From Gnetum montanum (taxonomy: Eukaryota; Streptophyta; Gnetopsida; Gnetales; Gnetaceae), in the NCBI GenBank assembly GCA_015680685.1, contig MNCI01009304.1:328332-392331 (forward strand): a stretch of 64,000 bases of DNA. Reading direction: 5' to 3'. Within the stretch, counting starts at the first letter, position 1, and the number at the start of each line of letters is the position of its first letter. Positions 22,000 to 34,491 of this stretch are shown here, piece after piece. The position numbers were made by a program, and so were the translations under genes. The notes under the pieces are model-generated. The model was given only the letters and a program-made list of their open reading frames with translations, searched no databases and was not told the origin of the DNA.

Positions 22000-23157
22000 T
22001 CATAGGTTATCCTTGCATCATTCTTATTTGCATGGATAAGTTGGGACAACAACTAGTGATAGGACTTCGTGAGTGGGATTATGTCAAACAAGGAGGGGTT
22101 GTACTCTCGTCCATTCCAGTGCACTCATTTGTAGTCCTATTTTGCCTCTAAATCAAGATAATCCACTGTTAGTCCTACTTGGATTTTGGCACAAAAAAAT
22201 TATATTGTTCATGGCTTAGTGCAGCATGCTTTGGCTGGATTGTAGTGTAAAATGTGTCAGACACCAATGTGGAAGGTTGATCTAGATTCATATTCATAGA
22301 TTGGTTATGAAAGTTGTTGTTTGTAAAAAATGGCTAACTCTGAAAAATGGTGGAAAATGACTAAGTCTATCAGTAGCAAGAAAATGGCTAAGTATAAAAA
22401 TATAGAAAAAAATGGCTAAGTGTAACAATGGAGAAAAAATGCTAAGTATGAAAGCTGCTAAAAATGGTCAACTTTGGTGCTCTGCTCGCTACGCTGGAGC
22501 TTGCTACACTTAGAGGGACTGCTATGCTACAAAAGACACAAGCAATGTAACATAGTAAATAGTTTGGGGACTACTACACTGACAAAGTCACTATGCAATG
22601 TAGGACGTAAGAAGCATAACATGGTGCATAGAGTCACTATGCTACGCAATCATATCTACGCTAGTTATCCTCACTGTTACATCTGCTATGCTGAGAGAGA
22701 ATGCTACGCTGATAGGGTCACTACACCAGATAGGACATAGGCAACGTGACACACTAGATAGGCTATGTAACACAGTAGAAAGATAATGTAACACAATAGA
22801 TAATTTGGGAACCGCAACGCTGACAGGGTCACTATGCTCCATAAGACATAGGCAGTGTAACTCAATAGACAGGTAGCATAACACTGTAGATAGTTTGGGA
22901 ACCACTACGTTGATAGGGTTGCTATGCTACATAGGACATAGGCAAAGTAACTCAATAGAAAGGCAATGTAGCTCAATAGACAATTTAGGGCTTTCGTCCT
23001 ACAGGGTTCCAGAGGAACCATCGTGGTAACTAATCTACACCACTCAATGCATAGACAACCATAGTGGTGTCACGTCTATGCTAGTAGGCTACTAGTAATA
23101 GGGTACAGATAGCATGCAAGATTACCTATGGCATGTAGAAAGGACATAGAGAAAGGC
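22000..23157. other. Leader region of F/G with GCTACGCT words
   Basis: Between the gag core and the PBS. No certain coding region. 22460-22980 is a loose array of GCTACGCT, CACTATGCTACG and GTAACATAGTAG words like those of LTRs F and G. Confidence 0.5.
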
Positions 23158-23178
23158 CCTCCTTCTAGCGCCAAAAAC
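23158..23178 (-). other. Primer-binding site of element F/G
   Basis: The complement reads TTTTTGGCGCTAGAAGGAGG right after the LTR end. H/I has TTGGTGCTAGAAGGAGGGCC at 26759-26778. The matching tRNA is not one I can name. Confidence 0.65.
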
Positions 23179-24314
23179 TGTGATGTTCAACAACATTAGT
23201 GGCTGGAACACCAAGAGGTCCAAAGACGTATAGCCTAACCCCAAATCCATGCAAGGGATGTGCTAGACAAAATGGAAATGGGGTGCCCTAAATGGTCTTG
23301 TCAATCAGATAGGGACCTACATGGTGTTAAAATGATCATGTGTGAAAAGAGTTTATACTACGTTACACATAGGCATCGAGTCCAAGAAAGCTAGAGCGTA
23401 GCAAGGTGTCCCAACTTGAGAACTGTGACGTGAACATGAAAATATGTATGAAAAAGTAATAAAAATATAAGTTTTATGCTAAATGCCAAAGAAAAATGCT
23501 TGAGAAATGCAATAGAATTTAAGAACAGTAGTGCACTACCCCAAACGAGGGAGCATAGCTAATTCACAAAGGTATACATAATGTACAATAGGCACTGTGG
23601 GAGTGTAGTCACAACCTTGGTAGTGTCAGGCTATGATGTCTGGTACTCACTGTGTTGAATTATGCCTTTCNNNNNNNNNNNNNNNNNNNNNNNNNNNNNN
23701 NNNNNNNNNNNNNNNNNNNNNNNNNNNNNNNNNNNNNNNNNTAAAACATTAGGCTGCATGGGTACTTATAGGGCTACGGTTAGCCCAAAATGTAGATCAG
23801 GTGCCATGTGACTGTGCGGTGGGTGGGACCACACTTGTCCCATGTTACATGCAGGACACAGGACACTGGCTACAATGTTGGATAGGGTGCTATGTTGTAG
23901 TAGACATGGTGCTATGCTATGTAGCGTAACAGAGTGCTACACTATAGTACACATGGTGCTATGCTACCCATTGTAATAGGGTGCTACACTTCAGTAGACA
24001 TGATGCTACGCTACGCAGTGTAACAAGGTGCTACGCTACTATCTACACTACGCAGCATGACATGGTGCTACGTTGTAGTAGATATGGTGCTACACTACAC
24101 ATCGTAATAAGGTTCTATGCTACACAGCATAACAGGATGACATGTGAATCTGCAGAAAGTGCCAGCATTCCAGCACTTAGAAAAATTTTGCAAATCTAGT
24201 AGTTGGAGTTGACTACACTCAACACTTGGAAAAATATGGGCAAAGTGCCACTATTTTAACACTTAGCCAAATTTTTAGTCGAGATTCTAAGACCTAAAAT
24301 TTTGTGATGTTTCA
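23179..24314 (-). repeat. 5' LTR of element F/G
   Basis: Starts TGTGATGTTCAACAACATTA and ends GTGATGTTTCA; homologous to LTR F. A 71-base gap (23671-23741) removes part of it. The GCTACGCT-type minisatellite is at about 23870-24145. Confidence 0.8.
23671..23741. other. Assembly gap (71 N)
   Basis: Run of N inside LTR G. Confidence 0.99.
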
Positions 24315-24911
24315 TGCTACATTGCTATAATTGGGCTAGAAGTTCACCTTGCATAAATGGAGCAGGTAGTAGCTATGTTGAGGATGGAGGAACAAGTGTA
24401 GAAATAGGAGGAGGATAAGGATATAAAGTGGTATCCTCCTTAAATGTGGAGAATAAGTTCAATAATATTCAAGAGGGTAGTAGTGATGCTGAAAAGGAAA
24501 AACGTGATTGGAAGAGTCACATGGAAACAATGGTTACTGAATTTAATACCCATATGGATCTAGTTATTTGTAAGGGTATTACTACCTTGGTTGTAGCAAC
24601 ACCCATGACTATGATTATTTCCATTATTGATACTACTTGTATGGTTGCAGTGGAGTTCCACTTTGATAATACTATTGTTGTTAATGGAACTATCTGAGAT
24701 TACCTTGAGGATAAGGTAACCTTCTAAGTGATTGCCTTTTTGCTAATCATGGATTCAAAGCATACATCCAAAACTCTTGTAAGAGTGACACAATGGGACA
24801 ACATCCCTTAGGATATTCATATTAGTAGATGTCACACTAACCATCATCATCTAATTTAATTTCTGAAACTTCCTCTATTGTAGCAATCTTGCCCCTACCC
24901 CTTTGATTGGT
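24315..24911 (-). pseudogene. Gag tail of element B, between two insertions
   Basis: Aligns with element A 1330-1920 (for example CACCTTGCATAAATGGAGCA against CACCCTGCATGGATGGAGTA). It is a small island of element B left between F/G and H/I. Confidence 0.7.
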
Positions 24912-24916
24912 ACATT

Positions 24917-26754
24917 TGAAACACCACAAAATTTTAACTTTGAAACAAGAATGATTCAAGCCCCTTTCAGCATTTAGGAGGAAAAAATTGACTAAGGCAT
25001 GGAACTCACACCTAGCTTTCTCAAGCTAGCTTGCTCATGCTGTCAAGCTAGCTTGCCCTTAATGTAACCAACCCTTCAGAGCTTCCAAATCAGGTCAAAA
25101 AAATCTTAATTTGAATAGGCAAGGCCCCTTTAGGATCCACTGATGATTACTCCAAGTTTTAGCATCCAAAATCCAAGATTTCAAGTTAAAATCGTACAAA
25201 TCTTACTACTCACCTTGAGGTCATACCCAGGTCATGCTAGCAGCATGAGCTCAATGTGAGTCCTACGTGAGTAACTCAAAACTGCCTCAAAACAGCCACA
25301 AAATAGTGTCAAATGGTCTAATTTCGAGGGTACAACTCACCCTCAAGGTCCATTAATGATTTCTCTAAGTTTCAACCTCCAAAACTTTATATTTCAGCTC
25401 CAAAAATGTTCATTTTCATCGCTCACACCTAGGTCACACCCAGGTCACACTAACAACGTGAGCCCAGCGTGAGTTGCCAGAATGACTTAGATCAAGTCAC
25501 AAACAGACTCAAATTTAGCTTGCAAGTCATCCTTAAGGATAGGTAGTAGTTACACTTGAAAGAAGGTCTCAAAAAATCAAGATTTGGTGTGAAATGAACC
25601 ATCTCAGCTTGCTCATGCCTAGCTCACACCCAACTCATGCCCATCTCACGCTGAGGTCATGCTGACAATGTGAGCCCAGCGTGAGCTACCAAAAGTGTCC
25701 TAGAGCACTTCAAAAACATGCCGAGGGCATGCTAGGACAATATCAACTCACGTTGACAACCTTGATGAAGCAAAAACATCTCAAACAGCCATAGAACCAC
25801 TCATGTTGGCATCCTACAACAACTAGTTCATGGATCGAGAAGTTCCAAGCGAGCCAGAATCAAGATCTCTTGTTGTACATTATTATTTTATTATAAATTT
25901 ACAACATTTTTGAGCTTGTCAAGCTCTTACACTTCAAATTGTATGCATGAGCGTAATGTAAATCAATACACATTGTAAGATACAGTGCATCTGGTCCAAA
26001 ACGTAGTCTACCCATCTACACATATCACACGATCCATTTTTTTCTCATCTCACAGCCANGCCCATCTACACATATCACACGATCCATTTTTTTCTCATCT
26101 CACAGCCATTAATCTCATTCACAAATCCTACTCCCGAGCCTAGAAAAATGCATAAATACCCTATTCATTGACATAAACAGGGTTGGCAACTTTGCAAAAA
26201 GGATGACCTAGAGAGCATTAACTAGAAACCTTGGGCACTAGAGCACACACATGACCCCTAGCACTTGAGCATCCGCAAATGCTTCATCCTTCATCCTTCA
26301 TCCCAGGGCTTGAAACTTTACCTACCATCTACACATACATCTACGTTATGACCAGTGCACTTCATTCTCTAGATTAATACAATACACTCTTTTGCCTTCC
26401 ATTACATTGTTTACATTACTCTGGTCCATTGCATTGTTTACATTATTCTAATTCATTACGCTATTTACATTATTCTAGTTCATTTTTTTACATTTTCATC
26501 ATTCTGGTACATTCTTATGTTACATCTACGCTTTGTTTACATATTCATGTTACGTTTGTTACGATAACCCCAGTGCAAGTTGTAGCTTACATTCGGGGAA
26601 GTCCTTGGTCGATTTGCATGCAGACCATCCAAGGCACTCTGCCTTATTTTTTCTAGATTACCCTCACGCAAAGGCAAGGTCATATGTATCTCTCCAGATA
26701 TCTTTCGGCATTCATTCTTCCTCCAGCCTTACACTGATGATTTCAGAGGGTACA
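24917..26754 (+). repeat. 5' LTR of element H/I (1838 bp)
   Basis: Starts TGAAACACCACAAAATTTTA and ends CAGAGGGTACA. 25000-25760 is rich in the words GCTCACGC, CAGCGTGAGCC and CAAGCTAGCTTGC. A single N at 26059 is flanked by a 48-bp direct duplication (26011-26058 and 26061-26108) that LTR I lacks, so it is probably an unmerged overlap. Confidence 0.88.
25000..25760. repeat. U3 word array of LTR H
   Basis: Repeated short words: GCTCACACCCAGGTCAC, AGCGTGAGC, GCTCACG and CAAGCTAGCTTGC. AGCGTGAGC is the complement of GCTCACGCT, so many pairs can fold. LTR I has the same at 41830-42480. Confidence 0.65.
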
Positions 26755-26758
26755 AAAA

Positions 26759-26778
26759 TTGGTGCTAGAAGGAGGGCC
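26759..26778 (+). other. Primer-binding site of element H/I
   Basis: TTGGTGCTAGAAGGAGGGCC, four bases after the LTR end. Same type as F/G. Confidence 0.65.
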
Positions 26779-27366
26779 ATCTTGTTTTCCATCCTGATAA
26801 AACGTTGATTCCATTACCCTTCACGTGGTGCAGATCATGTGTAGAACACACACTTACCTCGCTTCAACCATGCCAATTTGTTTATAATTGGATTAAACCC
26901 TCACAAAAATCTATGCTGCTGCCAACATGATAATTTCTACGACTGCCGTTGAAAATATTAAGTACAACGTCCACACGCTGCAAAACCCAATGTAGCATAC
27001 ACTTGCTGCAAAACCCAACGTAGGATACACATGTTGTTGCAGATGCTGCAAAACCCAACGTAGGATACACATGTTGTTGCGCATGCTGCAAAATGCACAT
27101 CATGCATGCACATTGTGCCACATTATGCTCACGTTGCAAGTACGTTGTGCTTGCATACTACACACAAGCTAGCGTACACACGTTAAGGTTGTACTCACGC
27201 TAAAGCCTGGCTTGCTCAAGCCCAACTTGCATACGCTTGGCTTGCTCAAGCCCAGCTTGCATACACCTGGTTTGCTCAAGATCAACTTGCATACACCTGG
27301 CTTGCTCAAGCCCAGCTTGCATATGCCCAGCTTGCACATATTTAGCTAGTCAAGCCAGTTACGCAC
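26779..27366 (+). repeat. Leader of H/I with tandem repeats
   Basis: Untranslated leader between PBS and gag. It holds a 46-bp unit, TGCTGCAAAACCCAACGTAG with ACACATGTTGTTGC, in about two and a half copies (26970-27095). Then comes an array of about 31-bp units, GGCTTGCTCAAGCCCAGC with TTGCATACACCT, at 27200-27345. Confidence 0.7.
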
Positions 27367-29700
27367 ATGGAATCTTCTCAGATCAAAGCAGCATTACCCA
27401 TCTCTGACCTTAATGCCGAAATCTCAAATCCTGTGACCGCAACTGAACCCATAGTTGTCGTTGGAGAGATGAACCCTCAAGGGCCAATTCACTGGTCACT
27501 TAGGTTACAAGGCAAAGATCCCACTTATACAATTCTTACCCCAGAATAATACAAATTCATCTATGTGAAAATCCAAGCTAACCTACCCATTGATCGCATG
27601 GAAATGGGAGAAAAATGACATTTTGAACTCATCTATAAGGGAGGCCATAACTTTATCCCTTCCGCATATGATGTAATTCCCCTCTCTTAATCCCACCATG
27701 AACTCATATCCCAGCTCCTCATGGTAAGGAATCAAACCTCACGGCAACCCACCGTAGAGCCTCAAAACAGAAACGAGGAAGATGACTTCGCGGCTCAATC
27801 CGAACATGGGGATTTGTACCACACTCTTAGTCCTCATACTTACAAAAATCCATTATTCCACCCTTTCATGGGAGAGACCATGCATCTTCATGCATTTAAA
27901 AGCACTCAAGCATCTGTTTCTCAACAGGAAGCATCCATCCCCATTCCTACTTTCCCTACAACCAACACACAATTCAATGTGCCCACCCCTGTTATTCCTC
28001 CGATCACTACGTTACCCTCTCTTCTACAAGTACAACCCCAACAACTCTCCTCTCAAGCTAATATAGGACCAACCTTCCCACCCCAAATAATTGGGATGCC
28101 ATCTGTAATACCCACTTCTACATCTACTCATTATATACCACGAGTGCAAATCCAAGGAACACCCTACTACTTCAACTCAATAGGTTCAAGGTGTTTCCTC
28201 TCAACTTGTAGCTGGGCAGTGGCCCACACCTATCATTCAACAACATCAACTAGCTCACTACAGCATACCACCTGTTGCAACCCCATCCATGAGTGTCCCT
28301 TAAATACAACCATCAACAACCCTGCAGTCATCTTTCCCACAAACCACACAACAATCTAACTATTATCATGCTCAACCTAACCAACCATCTGGTTCACCTA
28401 GTGCCCAAGAATGGGTAGAGGCTAGAAAAATGATGCAAGCATTGACCAATGAGGTAAAGCACCTCAAAATTGCAAACACTGAAGAAGTCAAGGTGCTGAA
28501 TTTTTATCAAGATGATCTGATTAGCTCTTCAGTGCCAACATTGACTTTACCAAAGGGAATTTCATTACCGTAATTGACCAAGTATAATGGAGAGGGAGAT
28601 CCAAATGCTCCCCAAGTTACATTCTAATTAGAGTGTCTATTACTTCAGGCCTAGCCTCATGCAATCTTGCATGTGTTCACCATGTCCTTAACTGTAAGAG
28701 CCTTAGACTGGTACCAAGCCCTACCACGTAACTCCATATCCTCTTTAGAGGATTTGTTACATCAATTCGTTACCTATTTTAAGTATAACTAGAAGCCTGA
28801 AGCCACACTAGACAGTCTAATCCAAATAAGAAAAAGCACCATTAGAACCTGTACAAAAGTTCATCCAAAGATGGAGTTTGTCAAAATCATAAGCCTGATT
28901 CAACATAAGCAAATGTCTCCTACAGTGTCCCAAAAACATGATTGATACTGTGAGCTGGTTAAAAACTCAATGTTGGCAATAGCTAATGAACCCCCTATTC
29001 CAAGAGGCTTTAGGTTAGACAGATTCTGTGAGTATCACCAATGGTGTGGGCATGGAACCAACTACTGCTTCATCCTAAAACAAGACATACAATGCATGAT
29101 TGATAGAGGTGAGATAGTCTTTGATGAAGCCAACCTAGTAAGACCTCAAAATCAGTCTATGGGGGTCTACAAAGATCCTCTTAACACCAAAGAGTTTCCC
29201 TATGTGATTAACACCATCCATGACGGTAATGAATAAGACATCCCATGAAGGCCTTTTGTGATTCGTGTGCCTGCTGAAACCATGTCCATGCTAGCACCTC
29301 CACAAGCTCCTTTTTCCACATATACATCTTCTACACCACGACAACCGTTCGTCATCCAAGTGCACCATGAGGTTGAAACAGCAAACTTGCCATCACAAAC
29401 TCGACCCACTCCATTTGTAATCTGAGTGCCGAAACACTCCGATGTGCAACCCCCAACAATTCCCTCACAACCCTCACAAGAACGCCTCACTGATAGACTA
29501 ACCAAAGAACGTTTTGCCAAAGAATGTCATGGTTATGAGTTAGGATGGCCAAAACCCACACTACTGAATGTTGTCCCTATGGTTCCAACTACTAATCAAC
29601 CTAGCACGAGTCATCAAGACAAGAACTCAGGAATGTCCAATGTCCCAAACCTACTAGCTACAGTTAATAACGCAAAATTTTTCCATGAGAGATACAAATG
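27367..29700 (+). pseudogene. Gag of element H/I
   Basis: The ATG at 27367 follows the leader. A glutamine/proline-rich N-terminal part (27721-28359) precedes a capsid core with ALDWYQALPRNSISSLEDLL and FVTYFKYN (about 28690-28790), homologous to F/G. A zinc-knuckle-like segment follows: FCEYHQWCGHGTNYC then LKQDIQCMIDRGEI (29026-29130), the usual C..H....GH.T..C form of Tat gag. The C-terminal linker has repeated PFVIRVP-like words. At least eight stops or frame changes break it. Gag would form the particle. Confidence 0.82.
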
Positions 29701-29899
29701 CTAGGTCAAATGGATCCAGTCTCAATAGATAAAAACATTCCGAATAGCAAAGACTTGGCTAGTTCCCTAACCCACGTTACACATTCCTTAAAACAAAAGA
29801 ACACCTCTCTAAGCCTATATGACCTAGTAATGACCTCCCTGGTACATTGGGAAGTGCTGGTGCATATGTTGACTTCAATTCCTATTAGCGAAGACCTTC

Positions 29900-30700
29900 C
29901 TGCGAATGAACCATCTATTTATGCAATATTGTCTCCACATCAAGAACCGAGGTCCACATCTCTAGGATTTCATGCCAATGAAATTAAACAAGACAAAAAA
30001 AATAGGAGAGGTCACTACCGCCCCTATGTTTATAACAATACAAGTTAACCAATTTAAGATACATAGGGTGCATGTTGATGATGGAGTGACTACAAATGTA
30101 ATACCTTTTCCTGTCATTGAGCAACTAGGCCTCGTAGAAAAAATGTGGCCAACAACAACATCATTCTTGAAATCTTTCAGTGGTTCCCATGTCATGGTAA
30201 AAGGCATGGTTACCTTGAGTTTCATAACAAGAGACTAGTTCCCCACATCAGCCAAATTCGTAGTCATGGATAAAATGATAGGGTTCAATTTAATTTTGGG
30301 ACAGCCTTGGTTAGCTCAATTGAAATCTGTATCCTTACCGATTCATCAATAAATTCACCTACCTTATGAGGGTGGTGAAATCATAATACATGGGGATTCA
30401 GCAACCTCACTTACTTCCTCACATGTAGGAACAAACCAAGAGTCGGAGATGGAACTCTCTAAATCTAGGCAAAACACCACTAGCAAAGACCTAGACATTG
30501 GTCAATCTCCAACTTGTGACCTTCCGAAAACAGAAGAAGCATCAGAAGAGGTAGACATAGGAGCCATTCCCACAAATGTCCCTTGGTCAGAACTACCATT
30601 TGACGTATCTAGTGAGGGGGATGGGGAGTACAAGATCATGCCTACACGTCCCACCCCTCATAGCAAATTACGAAAGTTAAAGAAACAGATCAAAAACTAG
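29900..30700 (+). pseudogene. Aspartyl protease of element H/I
   Basis: In frame from about 29972: VHVDDGVTTNVIPFPVI (30069-30119, catalytic loop Asp-Asp-Gly), SFSGSHVMVKGMVTL, then GFNLILGQPWLAQL (30283-30324). A C-terminal extension of acidic, proline-rich sequence runs to 30700, ending KLRKLKKQIKN. Stops at 30237 and 30348 break it. The order and motifs match the F/G protease. Confidence 0.8.
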
Positions 30701-31300
30701 GATGAACTACCATGCCTCCGAAATGACGTTAAACTACCAAGTGTCTAGAATTATGTTAAACTACCAAATGTCTACAATGACGTTAAACTAGCCATTATCA
30801 AAGATGACCGATTCTTCTAAATTCACCAAAATAGCTATGGTCGCCTCCCTTTCTTTGACAAATATGCAATAGTCCATCATGACTTTAAACTGATGAGCAT
30901 GGCCCAAAATGGCCTTAAAATAGAGAATAGTACATTGCTAGTTTACCAAAATCTCACTACGGCATTCTCGTTTACATTTTGCAAATTACGATTTCCGTTT
31001 ATCTTATGTTTACTAGTCATGTTTCCAATTTGCGTTTACCTTCACAAATAAACTTGAAAAAAAAATATAAATATATATAATATGGAGTGTTAACATGGCA
31101 ATAGGATGATGACATATTACACCATAGTCATGGTTATATCTATTCTCATACATCCCACAAAACAACAAAACAAGCTGAAAAACTAAAAAAAACTGACTGA
31201 CAAAAAAATGACAAGACTAACAAGCTAAATCATGCATCAGTATTAGGAGGGGGCTGGTCCCCAAACTCCTCTATGTCATCAGCTCCTGCCCCACTAGGGC
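30701..31300. repeat. Spacer after protease with GACGTTAAACTACC repeats
   Basis: Three units of about 28 bp (30722-30795) with ATGACGTTAAACTACCAA-type cores, the complement of the F/G spacer motif. The rest is AT-rich, with an A-run near 31060. Confidence 0.65.
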
Positions 31301-32524
31301 CAGCCTCACCACCACCACGTCCCTATCATAAAAAAAGAAAACAAAACAAAAAAATAAGTAAACACACATAAACATATTAAAAGAGAAAAAACATAAGGAA
31401 AATGATGATGACTAATGGTAATAAAATGATACAAGACTAAAACACTCATAGGTGAGCAAGGCCTGAGATTTGCTTCCAAGTGCCGTAGAATCTCTTCTTC
31501 GGGCACAAAAGCCCAATCTCTCTTGAGTCCGAGGTCAACATTGGCTAAGGATTTACCCTTGTCCACTGAAGTCTAGGAAGGGCACTCAAGGGAAAACATA
31601 CTTGTTGAAGCTTCCCCAGAGGCAGTGATAGTGGATCTCTTAGGAGACCCCTCCACTTCCGTGCACTCAACAAACTTGTCATAAGAAGAGCGCAAGCCTA
31701 ACCCCTTGACGAACATCTCCAATCGGCGATGCTCAACTGACTCCTCTTTCAACCATTTATTGTTTTGATGCTTATGATCCTTCTGATCTTGGCCCCATTT
31801 ACGTACTTTGGATGGAAAAGACTTCCAGTCATGGAACTTCCTATTCAATAAATCTATCTGAGCCCCTTGTTCGGCCAAATCCCGAGTTTCCTATACCTTT
31901 CTATTCAAGACTATCCAATAACATGCATAGGTGATCTCTGATGTACACTAGGTACTATCACCGGACAATCTAGTAGATGCAACATCATAACGAGCTTGCA
32001 ATTCATTCCTTTCCTCTGTTACCTTCACCAAATTTCCTTCAATGACTGAACTTCATGTCATAAGTGTTCAATTGAGTGCCTGTAGGTCTAAAGAGACTTG
32101 GCATTTGAAACAACACAACCTGAAACTGCATCATAAATCCCTCTTGGGACCTACTCAATATCTTTGGGCAATTTCAAGAGACCATCACTATGGGTGGCTC
32201 GGAAGGGCTCCATTGAAGCTTGACACCTACAAGTACAAACATCACACATATAAGCCAATAAGAGATTGCCAATGAATACAAAAGCACAATGAGTTCAGGC
32301 ACTTGGCATAAAATACACAGCTAATTTAGGATGACCCTATTGTAGACGAGCAACAACATTATTGACGATGCCCATAACAAAGTCTACTTTATTGGGAATC
32401 TTAGGCCATGGCCTCAATTGGCTAGTAGATGTTAGATTCACATGGGAAGGCATCTCAACCGGAGCTTGTAACTTCGACACATTCGCCTGAGATGCATGTG
32501 CTTTAGGCACTTCAACATCCATGT

Positions 32525-32607
32525 CTAGTATCAGGAAGAGTCATGATAATCAAAACAATGTGCAAAGCTATGGAGTACGAAATGCAGATCAAACTAACAA
32601 AACATAC
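32525..32607 (-). other. Predicted intron in the antisense gene
   Basis: Donor CTTGGTATGTTTTG and acceptor CCTGATACTAG. It links the FDGSLHLGDPLE exon to the MDVEVPKAH exon. Confidence 0.55.
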
Positions 32608-32896
32608 CAAGGAACCCTTTTCTGGTCAACTCAAGCGGATCACCAAGGTGTAGAGAACCATCAAAGAAGTTGTCAAAAAAACCTTTCTCCTTGCTTGAAT
32701 GCTTAAGGGCATCTAAAGCCTCAATAAGTGTCACTTCCATGGCACCTGTTTCATCCTCTCCCTGTAAGATGGTAATATCCTCAGCTATTTCTTCTCTCAT
32801 ATCCTCCTCTTCATTTAACCTAGTGATAACCATTTTAGGCTCACCCATTGGAGCTAATTCTTCCCTTTCCTTCTCAGGGGTATCCTTTGTAATCAC

Positions 32897-32996
32897 CTAT
32901 AAATCTAAAGTTAGCATGACATAATAGGTATGCATACTTAAGCAAGAAAATAAATTCAAAAAGTGATAAAAACACTTAAAGAAGAAAAATACTTAC
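32897..32996 (-). other. Predicted intron in the antisense gene
   Basis: Consensus donor GTAGGTAAGTA and acceptor GATTTATAG/GT. It joins RFILPRVG to VITKDTPEKEREEL. Confidence 0.65.
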
Positions 32997-34042
32997 CTAC
33001 TCTTGGCAAGATGAATCGGATCTTCTTTTCTTTTAGTGGTCTCGCCTCCATAGCAGGTTCTCTTGTACGCTCAACCTTTCTCACCTTAGCCTTGGCCTTC
33101 CCGATGGTCTCCTGAATCAAGAACTTAGCTCTCCTAATAGTTGTGTGTAGTTTAGGTGGTTCCAACCCCAAGCTATCACACGAATGGTGGGAACAATTGG
33201 CTGCACCCCCTATCGTGACGGAGACTAATTCTTCAATGCCTTCGGGTGGATCTTGGGATCTAGTGGTGTTAAATAGATGATAGATCCATGGGCGAGACAA
33301 CTTTAAATGATCTCGTAACACATAATGGTTATCTCTGTAGACTACTAAGAACTTAGCAAACCTATGGAGATAACCTATGAAAAAGGAAAAGGTAAAATGG
33401 GATCTAGCATCGACATTGGAACATAGCCTGATGATCTCTCCATGGAGCCCTAACCCAAGGAACTACACCCAATTGTAGCACATACCAGTCTCCAAGACTA
33501 AGTGCATAACATGTGCAAACTCAACCCCAAGACTTCTCACCTAAGAAAGAGACTTAGGAAACGCTCGTGTTCTAAAGAGCAAATACAAAAAATTTACCTT
33601 TTCAAGCAAGTATCAGCTTACATAGCAAAACCCTTAGGATCCCATGGTACACCTAGCTAGTCTTCAAGTTCCTTGATTACACAGCCTTCTCTAGTTTTGC
33701 TATCCACTGCCACCTTAGCACCATCCACTGGTATGCTAAAAAGATCTGAAAAGAATTCGGCAGTTAGGTGGAAAGACACCTTAACTCCCTGAACTTGTGT
33801 AGTAAAATAAGAGACATCATCGTTAAAAGAGTCAATTATGGAAACCATTTTAGTCACAAGAACGTTAGGAGTCAAGGCACTAAATAAGTCCATCAAGCCC
33901 GCATTGGTAAGGTGACTAATGATTTTTTCAGGTACCTTCTTGTGTAGCCACCGTTGTGACTCCGCTGTCTCTCCAAACTTCATAGAGAGGGTGGCCTCAG
34001 TGCACCCAGATAGGACAGTAACCTCATCAAGGGGAACGGTCA

Positions 34043-34140
34043 CTATAGAAAAGAAAAAGAAGACATTGAGAAAAAAGTTAAGAGTATGATAAGCAATGAT
34101 GTAACAAAATAAAAGCCAAGCCTGAAACACAATCATTCAC
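34043..34140 (-). other. Predicted intron in the antisense gene
   Basis: Donor AAGG/GTGAATG and acceptor TTTTTCTTTTCTATAG. It separates the PNVPTPFAKG end from the VPLDEVTVLSG exon; the intron is strongly T-rich. Confidence 0.6.
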
Positions 34141-34409
34141 CCTTAGCAAATGGAGTAGGCACATTTGGTGTAGGATCAACCGTTTGGGGAAAAACTGGTC
34201 CATCAAGAGACCAATCCTCATGCAGCCAGCCATGAAATTTACAAAATTCAAAGGCCCTAGAAAATTACCTAGGATAATTGATAATAGCACCCTTGGTTTG
34301 ATCCAGCACCACAGCACAAATAGTGGGGTCCATCATAAACGCCTCCAAGGCTGTGTGTGCTAAAGCAAGCCCACTATCATCCTCATGCAATCCATGCATC
34401 AACATAGGT

Positions 34410-34491
34410 CTTGTGAAGGAAAAGCATTCATACATAAGCAATGATACAATGTTAAAGAAACCAAAGTTAAGATGAGTATAAAAGTGCATAC
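34410..34491 (-). other. Predicted intron in the antisense gene
   Basis: GTATGC donor after GACAA, and a pyrimidine-rich acceptor TTTTCCTTCACAAG. Removing 82 bp joins VYRVDK to PMLMHGLHEDD in frame. Confidence 0.6.

Larger units (their letters stand above)
15905..24314 (-). mobile_element. Element F/G: Tat-like retrotransposon with gag-PR only
   Basis: Two related LTRs in the same orientation (15905-17255 and 23179-24314) flank 5.9 kb. A PBS lies left of G and a polypurine stretch right of F, giving minus orientation. The inside has gag (about 21700-20400) and protease (about 19830-19520) but no recognisable RT, RNase H or integrase. It sits in element B's gag-PR region: both flanks align with element A near 1300-1330. 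The expected 5-bp duplication is degraded (TGTTG versus TGCTA). It may be non-autonomous, using enzymes of an H/I-like relative. Confidence 0.75.

Noticed and set aside
26429-26808. Two overlapping open frames
   Set aside because: They lie in LTR H and its end; the similar frames in LTR I (43167-43477) merely reflect LTR identity, with no protein-like pattern.
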